The notes below the pieces were generated by a model, which did no database searches, was not told the DNA's origin, and was given only the letters and a program-made list of their open reading frames with translations. This document shows positions 39,082 to 50,458 of a stretch of DNA of 64,000 nucleotides, piece by piece. The position numbers and the translations under genes were made by a program. The number at the start of each line of letters is the position of its first letter. Positions within the stretch are counted from its first letter, which is position 1. Source of the DNA: Topomyia yanbarensis (Eukaryota; Arthropoda; Insecta; Diptera; Culicidae); assembly GCF_030247195.1 (NCBI RefSeq), contig NC_080671.1, positions 87,852,370 to 87,916,369 of the forward strand. Reading direction: 5' to 3'.

Positions 39082-39491
39082 CCCAAGTAGCAATTGTAAC
39101 TTGTTGAAAGTTTGAAATGTTGTATAACTGCAACATAATATTTTTTTATTGTTGGAAGTGGCTGAAAAGAATTTTGCGGGCATTTTCACTGTTTGTGAAA
39201 CATATCACTGTAGAGTTGGCATCAATAACAGTTGTGAAACTATTTAGAAACTTTGCGAAGGTTGAAGAAACGGTCCAACAAGTTGCAAACACCTCTTTGT
39301 TTGTCATTTAATCTTAAAGCTGAACTGTATATTTACCGAGTGTTCGACAAAGTGCACAGCTATTACTTTCAATATTTTATTGCGATGAAAAATATGTTGC
39401 ATAACATACAAGTAAAAAACATTTTTTTCGTAACATAGTGGCTAGCAAGAGAACTAAAAAAACAGTTCAGTAACAAAGTGTGCTGCTTGGG
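39082..39491. mobile_element. ~410-bp MITE, CCCAAGTAGCA ends
   Basis: Left CCCAAGTAGCA pairs with right TGCTGCTTGGG (one mismatch). The ends are the same type as in the 37915-38035 element, so they may be family members of different length. The open frames inside are not gene-like. Confidence 0.5.
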
Positions 39492-42400
39492 AACCGATAT
39501 GTATGATATTTACGAAGTTTAACTTTAAACAGTTTCGAATGAAGGTATCTTGTCTCGTCATTCAAGACGTGTAAGCTGCTTTTGCTGCCTAGGCTATATT
39601 GCATATGTTCGAATACAATGAAATGTGCCGAATATAATTCTCAAGAGTAGATGAATTACGAATAAATCCACGGTATCACATTAGCATTATATGTGTTTTA
39701 TATTTGTTCCATAATAGCATTAAATGCACATATAAAGCATAGAGACTTTAAAAAGCCTCAACGCATGTATATGCGTATATATCCACTAATGCTATATATC
39801 GGCGATACCTTTTCGCATTTACAATGCTAATGCACAACTTTATTGCATTATAAATGCTAAAATAGGTTTTTTACGTAACATTAGTGCAAATATATAGCCG
39901 ATATTGTGCAATATCTTAATGTTTGTGGTTATTTGGGCAATGTGCTAACATAATTCAGCCATGAAACTTGTTCTTCAGAGCCTAAAATTCCCATATCTAC
40001 TCAATAAGTACATAGCGTAATGGGCCAAATTTGGCAATGTATCTATTATCATCCTATGCATTTGAAACCGTTGTTGGTTAGATTAGCGTCTGCCATCATT
40101 GTTCAACGTATTGAGTCAAATGGTAGGGCAAATCGATTCGCGTTTCCGTTGCGCTCAAACACGAGCATTTTACCGTTTACAGGGCACTTGTATTATTAGC
40201 TTGATTTTTAACAATGAACCAAAGATGTTGCTGCCTACGCATTACATCGATTGTAGGCCGAGTAATTAGTTAATTAGTGAGGTGCGCTCCCTAGTAGGGC
40301 GAAAATAGGCACTTTACTCTACGCAACAAAACAATAAAACCAAGTTCCCTGCTTCTTTTAATTCTACGAAAACAAGTATCAAAAGTAACGGTCTTTGTTT
40401 TCCTATCCCAATCCGAATATTCAATCTCATTCTTATTTACACTCAGTAATTTTCGATTTTCAAATTAATTTTCATAAAGTTAGATGAAAGCAATATGCGT
40501 CATAAATCATGGAATCAGCGTCATAAAATATAACTTGAACGCCCCAAACACGGGAAATATGCATACCTATCATGCTTCAGTCTTCCAATACCATCTAAAT
40601 TTGTTCAATAATCTTGAAAATTCGAGCCAAGCGCAGAGAAAGCTATGGTGGGAAAAGTTTTGCTCCCAAGACAAGAACCTAGCTAATGATTATGGAAGAT
40701 CTGCATACAAATTATATTTGTTATCAGAAACATCTGTTGGCTGGCTATAAGCTTTTTGGCTCCAATGTTCACTTGGATGACAAAAAATCATACAACAATG
40801 CTAGGATTGTTGTCTGATTTTTTGTTGTCCCAAGATACCACAACTCGATCAATCGATAAATTTGCGCTTATCATGATCGTATCTGGTTTCATCTCAGTAA
40901 TTTGCCAGAATTTAAAAATTCTGAAATAGCCACTTTTCAGAGATTTTAAAATTCAGTAAAATGGCATATCTAACTCAGTTTACCCCAAAATGGCGTTTGT
41001 CATAACATAGCACAACAGCGACGAACTACTTCCCTGTATTCGAAATGGTGCTTTGTGGTGAGAATATAGGTGAACTGGCTCATTTCTTTTCACCTGGCCT
41101 GCAGTACAAAACATTATGCGATGGTAACAATACGTGCCAATTGTATGAAAAGTTGGTATATTGCGGACTACCCTGCTAAGAAACCGCTAAATAAAGCGAA
41201 ACGAAAATAAATTTTAACCTATGGTCTAAAATACCATTACCTGAAGCATTAACAGTTGCTAAGTGGGTGTCAGCTGTTCATGTGATATTGAGAACTACAT
41301 ACGCTGCATCAAGCACCTTCAAATCAACAACCCTTACTATTCACTACTACTACTATGTACTATTTATTATTCATTAATAGTAATAATTATTAGACCATTG
41401 CACTATGGGAAGGTTCCATACAAACAGGTGGCCAAAAATTTTTTGTCTCATATTCTTTCGCGAAAAGCTTGTTTGAGCTGTTAATAATGAACGAAACTCA
41501 TAATGGACGTATCCAGGTTTAAAAACCTTAAGGGGGAGAAGGAGGGAGAGAGGTGGGGGGGGGGGGGTTGGTGTAAGGTATTCAAGGTATTTTTTTTTAA
41601 ACAAATAAAAAAGAGGCACAGAGAGTTTTACTCAATTCAATCACTTTCCATATAATGATGCAGTGTTTGAACAATATTTTCTTAAATTTTCATTGGTCAA
41701 GCGACAGTGAATTTTCGAAGGCACCTCGAAAAAATACGGTGTGCATCATAACTCAAAATCTACTGGGCCAATGGTTTCGAAATTTTTCACAGTTCTTCTT
41801 CACATCATTCTCCTGGTAACTACAAGACCTTTCGATAAAATTATTATTACAACTATTTTTACAAAAAATTTTAATAGTTTTATTTAGCGAAAATGGGACT
41901 TTGGCTTCAAAATGTTACAAAAAACTCAAAAAGCGAAAAAAACGAAAAACTCAGGTAACATGTGCTTTTTAACCCTCAAACCAATAGTAACGGAGAAAGA
42001 ATGCATGTCGCAAAAGAGACAAAAATATTTCAATTTATTTATTAAATAGAAGTAAATAGAAAGTAGTTTGAAGTGCATAGGCTATTCAGTGATTATTTCA
42101 ATGTTGAAATGACCAATGAGCTTTAAAAGAAATGTCGCTCTTTCAGTTGATTGCTATGCCAATATATCTTCTTCATATTTATAGTTTGCGATTAATTGTT
42201 GTTTCATTTGGAGCTCTTGTTCCGGAGATATAGTATAATGAATCCTATATAAACCAATATCACGAAAACGAAATAGTTAAAACTATCAGAATAGGTCTTG
42301 AAATACATTTTTTTATATTACGAGTGGCCATAAAAAATTTCTTGGTCACAAAACCTGCTTTTGGCGATTCCGAGGCTCATTATTATAAGCATGAACATTT

Positions 42401-43318
42401 TTTGAACTTACAAATGCTATTTAAAAATTTCAAATATTTGGTTACATTGATCGTGTTAACGGTAAGTTGGAAATTCCAGTACAACTCAGTACCATTTATT
42501 GCTACACAGTAATGTTGAATAGCAAAAATGTAGTCAGATGAATTATCTTTTCAACAAAATTGTAGTCCACGCTCATTTCGTTGTGGAATATGAAGCACTC
42601 AACCGAAACATGTACTGAAGTATCCTTTTCTGGTCGACTAGTTGAGACTGCCTTTAAAACTTCAAGTGATGCGTTCTCAGTTTGGGGCAAATTCGGGCAA
42701 CTAAAATCTTCGCTATAAGTTAGAAGATGCATTATCCTTGCATCCCCCATCGAGAATTCCGGGGGACATTGGGGGACTTTTTTTCCCGGATCCAATTTGT
42801 GTATATTTTAGGACTTTGAATCGTTATTTTTCATATAACTCCATACCAATGCAATATATTTGCATTTTCAATAATATAATCACAAAGCTGGCATTTTTAG
42901 CTTTAAAATGGCATATATGAACATATGTTTCATTCAAAATTCAGCAAAGCTACGAACAGTTGAAAAAACGCACGTGATATTTCTATTTTTCGCAAATTTT
43001 ATCTTTAAACACTCATATACACAGTTAAGTCAAATATATTTCCGAGATACTCTGGGAATTTCTTAGCTAGAGTATATATAAACATTCAGTATAGAATTGG
43101 TTTGAATTGGAGTTGATGCAATTTTCGATTTTTGGCCACATGCCTCCCCATAGTGCATTGTCTCCAGGCGCAGTGACTTGTCGCTCGCATGAGGTATGCC
43201 GGTGCAGAGTCACTAATTTGTTACTGTTACGTATAAGCCAGACTGTGCTATTGATCAACAAAAAACTTTGCTTGTCCGCACTGCGATTTCCCCCGGCCTG
43301 CCAGCGTTTTCTGGGGCA
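39492..43318. other. Intergenic, no gene called
   Basis: 39680-39930 is a quasi-palindromic tract with TAGCATTATATG / ATAAAGCAT / CTAATGCTATA words, possibly a decayed MITE. The 88-codon open frame 40484-40750 (for example QRKLWWEKFCSQDKNLANDY) looks mildly protein-like but matches nothing I recognise. 40950-41020 is a dispersed repeat listed separately. A G14 run lies near 41556. 41640-42320 and 42800-43310 show nothing. Confidence 0.4.
40958..41030 (+). repeat. Dispersed repeat shared with 61831-61890
   Basis: TGGCATATCTAACTCAGTTT, then ACCCCAAAATGGCGTTT(G/A)TCATAA and ATAGCACAACAGCGACGA, is present in both places in the same orientation with two or three differences. Confidence 0.8.
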
Positions 43319-43759
43319 CAGGTCGGACTCGATTATCCAGGGATTTCAAAAAAATCTCACCACGGATAACCGAATCATCCGGATAATCGAGTCAACCTTT
43401 TTTTATGTTATTTAATGAATTTAAGCTTTATTCGCGTAGTAATTGGAAATAAAATTATCAGGGTAAATTTTCCTATTATAGTAAACGTAAATGTGCCTAT
43501 TTTGACTCTAGTCGATTTTAGTTGTTTATAGACAAACTTTTTAGTAAGGTGTATCTGCTTCGATTATCCGTGGTAAATGATTCGATTACTCATATACTAC
43601 AAAAAAGTGAAGTGAGTAAGTAAGCTGGGGGTCGTCTGATTCTTGGCTCCAGTGTAATTTACGTGTTGGTATCATATATCACAACTAACGTTTCGTTTAA
43701 CCCTCATTATAGTTAGAAGAGTGCAAGTTGTGCCTTCACAAAGAGATCCTTGTCCTTAT

Positions 43760-44165
43760 AGCATCATTTAGTTGACCAATGTCATACCGGATTGACAGGG
43801 ATCATTACGCATGTAGTCTTCGCAAACTCTCCCACCCATGTTTGTCACCGGCGAAGGACTACCAAAGGTTACGTAGACGATGAGTTCCCGGCCGCCTCAG
43901 CTAGAACTACTGCTAGCGCCCTCTTTACATAGCCTAGCTTTGCTTGAGGCTACCCAAGAATTGAAATCGCCTCCAGTGACTGTCAGGTTTCTTATCAGAA
44001 TCTTGTTAACCCTTCCTTGAACTTTTCTTTTACCGGTTCCAAAACTATTCTTTCTTAGAACTGTTGGTGTCATGAAACACGAAAACCGGGTTTAACAAAG
44101 ATAGGTACTTCTTTCGCAGTGCTAGAAACTGCTCGATAGTTACCTTCCGATCTAGTCCGATTGCA
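43760..44165 (-). pseudogene. Non-LTR retrotransposon endonuclease fragment
   Basis: Minus-strand translation from about 43990 gives VTGGDFNSWVASS, matching the GDFNAW box of APE-type endonucleases, then GRELIVYVTFGSPSPVTNMG and RVCEDYMRNDPCQ, matching the S-I-D-V-T-F-SP...WRV..DYT.SDH block. The essential SDH is changed to a different tripeptide and an in-frame stop separates the two blocks. R1- or LOA-type by resemblance; inactive. Confidence 0.6.
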
Positions 44166-45051
44166 TGAAAAAGGTAGTGGAAGGCAGTCAAAATTAGAAA
44201 GTTTTATCAGTTTTTAATAATATTGACAGGCTACGAAAATATTCCAAAATTCCATTTTCACCAACAGAAACTATCCCTGGTAGCACTGCTTCAGCATGTT
44301 GTGTAAACCAAAAGTTATAGTCGTTTAGAAACGTGGTTGTTTATCAACAACATACCATTGGAATTCTGAGCAGGAGTCAATTGTTGAAGGGGATTATGGG
44401 AGAAGAGCAATATTGTGTCAAAGTCCAGTGGAACTAAGAGCATCCTCCTCCGCAGAGCATTCATCAGACCTTTACATCGGATTTCATTGAAAATAGGAAC
44501 ATTATCATATCAGCATCTTGAATAAATCATAATCTTCGCCGATTTCTATCTTGAGAAGAATTAGTACAGGCCTCCAAGAAGCTTTTATTCCAGAATCCTG
44601 CAACAACATTCAGAGAAAAAGCCGTGAAAATACGGGTAAGGTTTCAATCGAAATTCTGAAATAGATTCCATTAGAATGCAGAGAAAATGTCGATCAGAAT
44701 CCTGGAAGGTATCCAAACATAATCCTGAAAAGCATGTCATCATTATTCCCAGTGCCAGAAACCGACCGAGGTATAATGACATTTTATGTGTCAAAAAGGC
44801 CTGCGGTAACCGATTTGTGCATTACGAGAAAATTGTACTTTTAATTTAAAACTAAGAAGTTGCATATTTGGCAACACTGTATTTTTTCTAGATTCTTTGA
44901 ACAAAATCTTCATCTCGCTGTTTGATTGTAGTGCAAACAGTACCAGAGATAAAATCCGAAGAAAAACATTTTTTTTTGACAATTTGCTAAAATTAAGAGT
45001 GTTTCCATGGACTGAGGGGTGGTTCAAACGATACAATAATTTAAATTATTA
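44166..45051. other. No gene; weak minisatellite-like tract
   Basis: 44585-44740 repeats phrases close to CAGAATCCTG(C/A)AA and GAAATTCTGAAA, a decayed short tandem pattern. The rest is unrecognised. Confidence 0.35.
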
Positions 45052-45085
45052 GGGGGAAGTGGCCCAATTCGGACCCACAGCTGTA

Positions 45086-45413
45086 AAGGGCGAACACGAA
45101 ATTATTGCGACACATTCAACAGGGCATAACTTTTTTACCATTGGGTAAAAATCAACCAAATTTTGAAAAAACTGAGAAACTAGTACCGGATTACACTGTA
45201 GACTTTGATGCAGGGCATCAAGCGAAAATGCGTTCAATTTTACACTCAAGGCTCCATCGATTAACTTTTCTTTTGATTTTTGATATATGTATAAATATAA
45301 ATATAAATATAAATATATGTATAAAACTACACTAAAAATTTGGTTTGATTTTAAACATTGTAAGAAAATTGGCATGACATTTTCTGTGCCGCAATAATTT
45401 CGTGTTCGCCCTT
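45086..45413 (+). mobile_element. Internally deleted derivative of the D37E transposon
   Basis: Its ends AAGGGCGAACACGAAATTAT and ATAATTTCGTGTTCGCCCTT are the same as those of the full element at 50459-51754. About 90 bp at its left match that element's 5' end in reverse, and its right ~100 bp match the 3' end; the transposase gene is gone. A short ATAAATATAAAT run sits in the middle. Left TA is intact, right is TG. Confidence 0.85.
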
Positions 45414-45861
45414 TGTCTCCGCTATGGTAATATTATGAAAAACGGATATATCATTTTCATGGCTGTCATGTAACTCTGTTCTATCTCACAACATTTCTCA
45501 GTTTTCGTGTGCGTGCGCTAGGGGTGAATGTTGTTTCAGAGCGCTTTTTTTTGGACAAATGTGTAAGCCGAAAGACAAGCTTTTACTTTTAACTAATATT
45601 TACTACAAAGTATCATGTATCAAAGATAATTTTTCACTTCGCAATTCGAAATTTAGTAAAAATTAGATAGGAATAACTTGGGCTAAAATAGGAATACATT
45701 TCTATTGCAAAAATATCGATAAGAAATGGCTGGTCCGAATTGGAACAGAATTGAGGTAATTCGGACCTTTCATGTACTTTTGCGCAGAGCCGTATATACA
45801 CAATAAGGTAAAAGATCGGAAAAAGTCGTCTTAGAAAAAAATGCGCAATGGATCAGGCGGT

Positions 45862-45939
45862 CTATTCTCACAGTCACGTCACCTAGTGACTAGAAGAAAA
45901 TTTCCTTCTAGTCACTAGGTGACGTGACTGTGAGAATAG
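45862..45939. repeat. Perfect 35-bp inverted repeat with 8-nt loop
   Basis: 45862-45896 is exactly complementary to 45905-45939 (CTATTCTCACAGTCACGTCA ... TGACGTGACTGTGAGAATAG). It lies within the 45052-46045 element. It would form a stable RNA hairpin if transcribed. Confidence 0.85.
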
Positions 45940-46243
45940 GGCCCCTGGGGCTTTCAGGTAAAAATATTTATTAGCGAATCGGTTGACACGTTCCAGTTCT
46001 ATAGCTCATAAACCCTTACTAGGTCCGAATTGGCCCATTTCCTCCTATATATTGGCTCTAGATTCAAAACTAGTTCCCATTCGTGAAGGTCAATTACAAG
46101 TTTTGGTTTTTTGGCTACTTTACGCGAAATAACCCATACATAAGCTATTTTTGAGGTAGACCAAAATTTGAGACGTTAACCCTAGACTCCCCATTTCCCG
46201 AAAAAAAAGTTTTATTGACTGCATTGATTGAATTTGCACTATA

Positions 46244-46413
46244 GAGGGGGTAAGCGTAGCGTAGTTGGTAAATCGATTGCCTTGTACGCAGCGCACCTGG
46301 GTTCGAGCCCTGACCCCGCACATAGGGTTAGAAATTTTCATAAGACATTTTTCTAACCCGAAGAGGCGAATGACCTTAAGGTTAAAACCTCTATAATCGA
46401 AATAAAAAAAAAA
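46244..46413 (+). mobile_element. tRNA-derived SINE, Feilai-like, with 10-bp target duplication
   Basis: A box region TAGCGTAGTTGG, exact B box GGTTCGAGCCC, then CGCACATAGGGTTAGAAATT, GAAGAGGCGAATGACCTTAA and an A-run. TTGCACTATA flanks it on both sides (46234 and 46414). It is less diverged than the copy at 16.6 kb. Confidence 0.88.
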
Positions 46414-46563
46414 TTGCACTATAATCAGAAATTCTAATTGAATTTTCGAATCCCCGGATAATCGAGTCCGATCTGTATTTTGGATTACGTCGGCAGCAGT
46501 CGCAGTTGAGAAAAGAAATGATATTATGACGTGGCAGCCCTAAGTTTGCGCCGCTAAAACAAC

Positions 46564-48243
46564 AAAAATGATCCATAAAAAATTGAAAAACGATCCATAA
46601 AAAAGTTGTCCATGTTCCATAAAACAAAACTGAAAATCCATAAACCAGTGTGAATGATCCATAAAAAGGGGTGATTTGATCCACAGATTATGTAAAATTG
46701 AACCATAAAATGGTCGCAAAAGAGCACTAAAATAGTAATAAAAGAGCAATTAAAATCAACAAATGCCCCATAAAAATATTGGAAATGATCCATAAAATGA
46801 TACATTTTGCGCCATAAATTAACTGACATTGATCCATAGAATATTAACAATGTACATTAAAACATGTCGATATGTTCCATAATATCGACAAAAATGTTCC
46901 ACGGTATTACAAAATGGAGCAATAAAATGTCAGAAAAAGTTCCATAAATTTGATGAAAATGTTTGCTAAATAATTTTTCTTGGTCCATAGAAGATGTAAA
47001 AATGAACATTAGAATTGATTCATATATTGAACGTTAAATTATTGTTCATGGATATTTACAAAACGATCCATAGAAAAGAAAATGTAAAACGATCCATCAA
47101 TATGTGCTTATGCACTAGAAAAAAATTAAATTTAATGAATTCATGCGAAATTTTTGCTATTCGAACTAATAATAAAGTTTATTACATTTGGTTGTAATGT
47201 CAAACTACAACAAACAATGCATACATTACAGTTAAACTTCAGCTTCCGTATCCCACTAGTCAGCTAACTGACCGTAGCTAACCTGAAATCATTATGGCAA
47301 CTCTTTAAACGTCAGGGTATTTATGATATTAGAGCGCTGAGAGGTTTTAGACCACTGATACGGGCTGGCATGAGTCGCAAATACTAGCTGAATAAATATC
47401 TGAAGCGAAAACGGACACTTTATAAACGAACTAATGTGGCTACGCCACATCGCTTTCTAGTGTACTGTTCGACTTCGCTGCCGCTCAGTCGGCTTTTAAC
47501 TAGCTATAGCCCCTATGTTTAAGTAAACCGGGCAAACGAGCGGACCACAGGTTTGCTTGCAATTCCAGCTACGGGTTAATCAATGCCTCGTCCAACGGAT
47601 CCTCAGCGGCTTTGCGCCGCTTCGGATCCTTGGCCTCGGATATGTGGCCACGCCGCATCACGCTACCTCCCAGTATAAGCTCACTTGTTAAAACACTGTT
47701 ACTGTTATGAGAACTATTAAGCACAACTTATTTTCTTATGGATCGTTTTGTAAATATCCATGAACAATAATTTAACGTTCGATATATGAATCATTTCTAA
47801 TGTTCATTTTTACATCTTCTATGGACCAAGAAAAATTATTTAGCAAACATTTTCATCAAATTTATGGAACTTTTTCTAACATTTTATTGCTCCATTTTGT
47901 AATACCGTGGAACATTTTTGTCGATATTATGGAACATATCGACGTGTTTTAATGTACATTGTTAATATTCTATGGATCAATGTCAGTTAATTTATGGCGC
48001 AAAATGTATCATTTTATGGAACATTTCCAATATTTTTATGGGGCATTTGTTGATTTTAATTGCTCTTTTATTACTATTTTAGTGCTCTTTTGCGACCATT
48101 TTATGGTTCAATTTTACATAATCTATGGATCAAATCACCCTTTTTTATGGATCATTCACACTGTTTTATGGATTTTCAGTTTTGTTTTATGGAACATGGA
48201 CAACTTTTTTATGGATCGTTTTACAATTCTTTATGGATTATTT
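46564..48243. mobile_element. 1.68-kb foldback structure, ~515-bp arms
   Basis: Left arm 46564-47080 and right arm 47730-48243 are reverse complements along their full length with scattered mismatches; the spacer is about 650 bp. The arms consist of about 20 variations of (G/T)(A/T)TCCATAAAA at 20-50-bp spacing. The spacer 47081-47729 is GC-richer and has local hairpins such as GGATCCTCAGCGGC...GCCGCTTCGGATCC at about 47598. Open frames in the arms are mirror images and not genes. It resembles foldback-type transposons; no target duplication was found. Confidence 0.8.
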
Positions 48244-50456
48244 TAAATATTTTATATGCAAAAGTACATTTTCCCATTATGACGTCCGAGTTTCGCAGTC
48301 TCTAGTCCTTTCTCGGGCGATAGGCGCTTCGGGAAAAGTCTACATAATTTATTAATAAAAAAGTTTTGTTGGAAGTCTTTGGTGGAGTTCGTCGAACCTT
48401 TCAAAATTTCATTGAGCTTTTAGTGACTATCGTGTTATCAGAATCAGCACATTTACGCATAAATTTTTCGAAGCAAAATCCTTGTTACGCGCCCAAATTC
48501 ATCGTGTCGAAGATTCCCCACTTTAGTTCGTTGCATTTCGATTACGCATTTTGGTAGTATGGCATAGAGAGCTCATCGATGTTTCTTTCGGTAAACCGTC
48601 GACAAATCGCCACCTGTAACCGTGTTAACATCAGATCACTCTTTATCGCACTACGAAAAGATCTAAAAAAAAGTTAAAACCCTTGATCTGATCAGACAAC
48701 TTCGTTCCTATTTTAATATGAAAATGAATATTGAGATTAAAAATATTATATAAAAATTCGATAATACTGATTTGAAAATCTTTGCCTACTGACAGGCCTT
48801 AGGTTAGCAAGCCAAAACAAGATTTCGACATCGCTTTCTTACCAGTAAACTTCTGTGCTTACTTCAGGAGGAGCCATCACTTGGCCAATTGTTTAGTCGA
48901 ACATACAAAAACGTGTGACTTTCTAGGTTTAGTGTCGAAACCGGTGGCTGATTGCTGTTAGTTTTCCAGCTCAAATGCTTCGACGTTTCGAAATTGGTTG
49001 CTGAATATGAGTCAGAAATTTGACAGAAACCAGAAGGGAATCTTTGATCGGAAGGAGATTAGACGACGAACATAATTTGACGAATCCAACCAGCAGAGCA
49101 TGTCAGGGGCGCCATGTAAAATTAACCAATCTTGAGTTCGAGTAAGTGGCACACTAAAGAAATTCGATGGAAAAAATTATGAATCATTTCCACCATTTTC
49201 GAAGAATTCTGGAAAAATATTTAAAAAAAATACAGAAATTCGTAGATGAACGGTAAAATCTGGCCACCTTGCCATGCAATCCCGAACATTTGTAATTGTA
49301 CCCAAAAGGCAGGCATTATTCCTATAAAAATACGATAAAAGAAAGAGCATTCCAGCGAACCCATGCAGATGTCAATGATTTTTGTTTCGATAACGAATTC
49401 GTTCAATCAATGTTGCATAACTCTAATACAATTAAAATATTAAAAGTGAATCTCCTTCCGCATGTGCTGTCCAGCTTTCACTATTGCCTGGTCAAAGATC
49501 CCAAAACACAACATGAGCAATTTTGAATAAATGGATTTCTAAGATGCATCATACAGCGGTCGAAATAATTCACTCAATATCACTAGAGAAGCCCATCGAT
49601 AGTGCAAGCGATGAAAGCAACAAACAAAACCGCAATTCATCTCGCGCCAGCTCAAAACCCCCCGTGTCGACCAAAGGCGGTTGCTTTGTTGGTACGAGCG
49701 GAGTATGAAATGCTAATAATTTCCACACCTATTCAAGAGGTTTCGAACCGCTATGATATGGCCATACAGTATTGATGTGCATTCGTTATCAAGCAATCAA
49801 GTTATCACTTCGGCTCATCAATGCAACGGGGTGCGAGGTCAGCGTGGGTGGTTTGAAAATAATCAGCTGGCAGCCGCGTTGGCTCGTGGCTTCGGCGGGG
49901 AAATTGATTGTGAAAAACAGCTTTATCTAGGCAGGTTTGGTATTCAATTGTAGGGGAGGGCACTTTAGTAAGCAAACATTTTACCGATGAATTAGTGCTA
50001 GTACAACTGTGCGATGAGACAAATATTTACTCAATTGCTGTTTTCGCGCTGGTTGTCGTTTTCAAAAGAAGATAATTATTAAGATGCTATACTGATTCAA
50101 ATCAACTGAGAGATGGAATCGTTAAGAAATCTGTATAATATAATGAAACAGTAACCTTGAATCCCAGCCGAACGAGGTGCAAAGTAGTACCGGATGATGA
50201 CGCTGTGCCATAAAGTTTATAGCGTCGAAAATTAGCAATTTGGCTGCGAGTTTGATGGTATCATTCTTACGAATATATGTGCGCTGGCAATAGGCAGACG
50301 AAGAGAAATTGGACACGGAAAAAAATGGTTTTGAATGAGTTGTGGCGTTGGAAGAAGGTCAAATTGTAGGAAAAGAAGCACGGGACAGGAAGAAAAAAAA
50401 CTATAAAAATAGCATAGCATGAAACTTAGTTTAGTTGGAATCCTAATGCAAGTAAA
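48244..50456. other. Intergenic, no gene called
   Basis: Several 60-76-codon open frames (for example 49296-49526 and 49523-49708) overlap or adjoin but show no known motif and no codon signal strong enough to call. No repeat boundaries were found. Confidence 0.35.
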
Positions 50457-50458
50457 TA

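Larger units (their letters stand above)
45052..46045. mobile_element. TA-flanked MITE host (994 bp including a nested element)
   Basis: Left GGGGGAAGTGGCCCAATTCG pairs with right CGAATTGGCCCATTTCCTCC; TA lies directly outside both ends. GGTCCGAATT words recur inside (about 45733 and 45761). Removing the nested 328-bp element leaves about 0.66 kb with no coding potential. Confidence 0.65.
43319..46475. mobile_element. Possible 3.2-kb pogo-like composite element
   Basis: The left end CAGGTCGGACTCGATTATCC pairs with the right end GGATAATCGAGTCCGATCTG over about 30 bp with few mismatches; TA follows the right end, CA precedes the left. Extra CGATTATCCG-like words at about 43383 and 43562 look like subterminal binding repeats. 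The interior holds an endonuclease fragment, a 1-kb MITE, and a SINE. No pogo transposase frame is present, and two unrelated short elements could equally explain the ends. Confidence 0.3.

Noticed and set aside
40484..40750. 88-codon frame with WWEKFCSQDKNLANDYG
   Set aside because: Somewhat protein-like, but no family, splice context or partner was found; not enough for a gene call.
45862..45939. Transcription terminator or microRNA gene
   Set aside because: No adjacent gene or T-tract for a terminator; perfect pairing inside a MITE is better explained as transposon-derived until small-RNA data exist.
46391..48355. Open frames with repeated Y-G-S / L-W-I / F-M-D-H motifs in both directions
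   Set aside because: They come from the repeated TTTTATGGATC words in the foldback arms; the same peptide appears from each arm.
49296..49708. Two adjoining open frames of 76 and 61 codons
   Set aside because: Different frames, no motif, no splice sites that join them.
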